Shown here piece by piece: positions 62,648-64,000 of a stretch of DNA of 64,000 bases. The stretch is from the NCBI GenBank assembly GCA_902495245.1, contig CABUWI010000007.1, forward strand, positions 116,620-180,619, written 5' to 3'. The notes beneath the pieces were generated by a model, which was not told where the DNA came from, ran no database searches, and worked only from the letters and a program-made list of their open reading frames with translations. Each line of letters begins with the position of its first letter. The first letter of the stretch is position 1. The translations under genes were made by a program, and so were the position numbers. This DNA comes from an uncultured Porphyromonadaceae bacterium. Its GTDB lineage: Bacteria; Bacteroidota; Bacteroidia; Bacteroidales; Muribaculaceae.

Positions 62648-63493
62648 TTACCAGGCAAAAGTTGTGGTTTCAACGTAATCGTCTTCAAGGGTAACAGCCA
62701 CAAGCTGGACGGGAAGGCCGTTCGCACCGAGAGTCCACGTGTAGGTCTCGCGGTCGCCGTCTTCCTCGTCAAGTCGTCCCGTGGGAAGATGTTTTGTCGC
62801 CTTGCCTAACAAGCCGGCAAAATAAGCGAACTTCATTTCGTCCATGTCAATGCCGAACGTCTCGTCGAACAGCATCAGGCAACCCTTGTTCTCAAGCATC
62901 GGGCTGCCATATTCAATGACATTATCGTCGTCTCCCTCGGGAGAATCGTCCGAACGCACCGTAACTTTGGTTATATCGCCGTCGGCATAAACGATGTCGG
63001 TAACTTCGTTCTGACCTTCCGTGCGCTTCAGCTTGGAGAGGCAGCCGTCAGAGTTATATTCGAACCACCATTCCTCAACGTCGCCGTCAGATTCGATTTG
63101 GCAGCAATATTTCACGAAACCTGCATCATTCAGAAAAAAGCTGAACACGTTCTTGTCGCCGTCTTCCTCGACCTGCATAACTACGTCATAGTTCTCAGCA
63201 CGTCCCCCGCCCGAATAGGAAAACGAGACCTTAATGCCATCTTCAGCGCTGACCATCTCCGAAACCTGACCTCGTTCGTTGGTCGAGATGTTCATCGAGC
63301 CAACACGCTCGGGCAATCCTGCGGCAAACACCTTTGACGGATCAACAGCAATCACGTCCGTTTCTCCGTCTTCAGAGCCTGAACCGCCGCCACCTCCGGG
63401 CTCCTTTTCATCGTCTCCACACGAGGTGAAACTTAAGCAACCTGCGGCCACTGCCATAAGAACTGCCGCACTTTTCAAAAACTTGTAACACAT
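62648..63493 (-). CDS. surface or periplasmic lipoprotein, unknown function
   Basis: A 281-residue lipoprotein. The signal peptide runs FLKSAAVLMAVAAGCLSFTS and the acceptor Cys is in FTSCGDDEKEP; the +2 Gly-Asp-Asp-Glu acidic stretch resembles the lipoprotein export signal of Bacteroides surface lipoproteins. A Gly/Ser linker (GGGGGSGSEDGE) follows, then a beta-rich domain with repeated WxxxxNSDGxLxKL-like units (WWFEYNSDGCLSKLKRT). It looks like the DUF4595/RHS-like small lipoproteins of Bacteroidetes. MLMCYK at 63499 is an alternative start. A structured leader precedes it. Confidence 0.8.
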   Translation of the reverse strand: MCYKFLKSAAVLMAVAAGCLSFTSCGDDEKEPGGGGGSGSEDGETDVIAVDPSKVFAAGLPERVGSMNISTNERGQVSEMVSAEDGIKVSFSYSGGGRAENYDVVMQVEEDGDKNVFSFFLNDAGFVKYCCQIESDGDVEEWWFEYNSDGCLSKLKRTEGQNEVTDIVYADGDITKVTVRSDDSPEGDDDNVIEYGSPMLENKGCLMLFDETFGIDMDEMKFAYFAGLLGKATKHLPTGRLDEEDGDRETYTWTLGANGLPVQLVAVTLEDDYVETTTFAW

Positions 63494-63499
63494 GAGCAT

Positions 63500-63768
63500 A
63501 ACATGTTGTTAGGCGTCCGCCAGTCTCAATCGGACAATCAACAAAAAGAAGAGGCGCAAGACTGTTAACAAATTCCGTCAATAGGTTCTGGACTACCTCT
63601 ACACTGAAAAATGCAAACAACTCACGCCTTTGGCCATATATTCACTTTTCAGTGCGTATATACCAACCAAAGGGAGCGATTATTCACTCTTCCTCAGTGC
63701 AGTTGAATTGTCCAGATTCATTGACAAGGAACAAGCTAAACGCTTCCTAATATGTATGTCCCGTAAGG
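63500..63768 (-). promoter_or_regulatory. structured leader of the lipoprotein gene
   Basis: About 270 non-coding bases precede the ATG. On the - strand a hairpin at 63628-63672 has CTTTGG/CCAAAG at the base, TATAT/ATATA in the middle and CACT-GAAA-AGTG at the tip, with a GAAA (GNRA) tetraloop. A CTTGTC/GACAA hairpin and an AGGT/ACCT hairpin flank it. A TAACTTAG box (63775-63782) lies just upstream. No known riboswitch class was recognised. Confidence 0.5.
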
Positions 63769-63774
63769 ACGCTG

Positions 63775-63782
63775 CTAAGTTA
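63775..63782 (-). promoter_or_regulatory. -7-like box for the structured leader
   Basis: TAACTTAG, one base off TAnnTTTG, preceded by an A/T-rich tract (63783-63825) without a clear -33. Confidence 0.45.
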
Positions 63783-63886
63783 CGAAAAAGAATTAAGAAT
63801 TAAAAATTAAGAACTAAGAAAAGGCAGAAATTTGTCGTTGTGGCGCAGCCTTGGCGGCGCGGCGGCTTCGACGAGGGAAGTGGGTA

Positions 63887-63929
63887 TAAAAAGAAAGAGC
63901 CGGAGTCCCGCGTGGGGGATTCCGGCTCT
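63887..63929 (-). terminator. rRNA operon terminator
   Basis: AGAGCCGGA pairs with TCCGGCTCT (63921-63929 with 63896-63904), then TCCC/GGGA beyond one mismatch; leftward it is followed by TTTCTTTTT (63887-63895). Confidence 0.92.
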
Positions 63930-63940
63930 GAAGGGAAGGG

Positions 63941-64000
63941 GCGGTTACCTACTCTCCCGCTTTCGCAGTACCATCGGCGTGGCAAGGTTTAACTTCTCTG
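63941..64000 (-). rRNA. rrf: 5S ribosomal RNA, 3' part
   Basis: On the - strand the last 60 bases read AGAAGTTAAACCTTGCCACG, then CCGATGGTACTGCG, then GGGAGAGTAGGTAACCGCC. These are the loop B to loop E and 3' stem sequences of bacterial 5S rRNA. The 5' half lies beyond the window, as would 23S and 16S in the same leftward operon. The exact 3' end (63941, give or take three bases) is set by homology. Confidence 0.93.

Noticed and set aside
1..64000. tRNA genes, CRISPR arrays, IS elements, prophage or integrase genes
   Set aside because: Scanned for T-loop GTTCGANTC with CCA-type ends, regularly spaced repeats with unique spacers, and transposase or integrase motifs; none was convincing. The only regular array is the 23-bp tandem repeat, which has no spacers.

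Overview
The window is chromosomal DNA of a gut-type Bacteroidales bacterium, most like Muribaculaceae. This is inferred from gene content and style; no rRNA long enough for placement is present. Pointers are Bacteroidetes -7 boxes of the form TAnnTTTG before many genes, starts in A/T-rich rather than Shine-Dalgarno contexts, DUF4290, DUF4421, a 29-residue COX24-like protein beside HU and RNase G, a PPi-dependent phosphofructokinase, BspA-type leucine-rich repeat proteins, a serine-type sulfatase, and secreted proteins sharing a C-terminal 'YDLQGRRV ... IINGKK' tail. By eye, housekeeping genes are GC-rich (roughly 60%) and some accessory stretches are clearly AT-richer.

Layout. 1-6.3 kb: end of a secreted protein, then a leftward tripartite RND efflux operon. 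6.3-12.3 kb: a DUF4143 AAA ATPase behind four exact-period 23-bp repeats, then pdxA and a four-gene membrane-lipid cluster (PgpA-like phosphatase, CDP-alcohol phosphatidyltransferase, PAP2/AUR1-like transferase, PlsC-like acyltransferase) resembling the inositol-lipid cluster of Bacteroides, followed by a hairpin-rich gap. 12.3-19.3 kb: an internally duplicated secreted protein, pfp, trpS, a TetR regulator, fabG, DUF4290 and rimM. 19.3-26.1 kb: a membrane-spanning propeller/AraC regulator with no kinase, divergent from a leucine-rich repeat protein and a sulfatase. 26.1-29.8 kb: groES-groEL behind a near-consensus sigma-54 promoter, an ATP-grasp-like protein and an FMN reductase.

29.9-36.8 kb holds the most unusual content: a compact leftward six-gene operon, AT-richer than its flanks, encoding a four-TM protein, a P-loop GTPase with an NKCD motif, a single-TM protein with a large conserved-looking cytosolic domain, a periplasmic helical protein, a retropepsin-like lipoprotein and a second TM-bridging protein. 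It ends in a strong terminator and is preceded by about 0.5 kb of hairpin-rich non-coding DNA. I read it as an undescribed trans-envelope GTPase/aspartic-protease system; its function is unknown.

36.8-44.6 kb: RNase G, the COX24-like micro-protein, HU, a coiled-coil protein ending in a beta-clamp-binding QLTLF motif, DPP4, miaA (TTG start) and a DUF4421 protein. 45-60 kb: a 1008-residue secreted protein, Kup, dnaJ-grpE (again behind a sigma-54-like promoter), ispE, uvrA, a META-domain lipoprotein and an M16 protease. 59.7-64 kb: an ECF sigma factor with a membrane partner, a second leucine-rich repeat protein, a lipoprotein with a structured leader, and the 3' end of a 5S rRNA gene with its terminator. 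No tRNA, CRISPR array, IS element or phage gene was seen. Long open frames antisense to GC-rich genes were treated as shadows.
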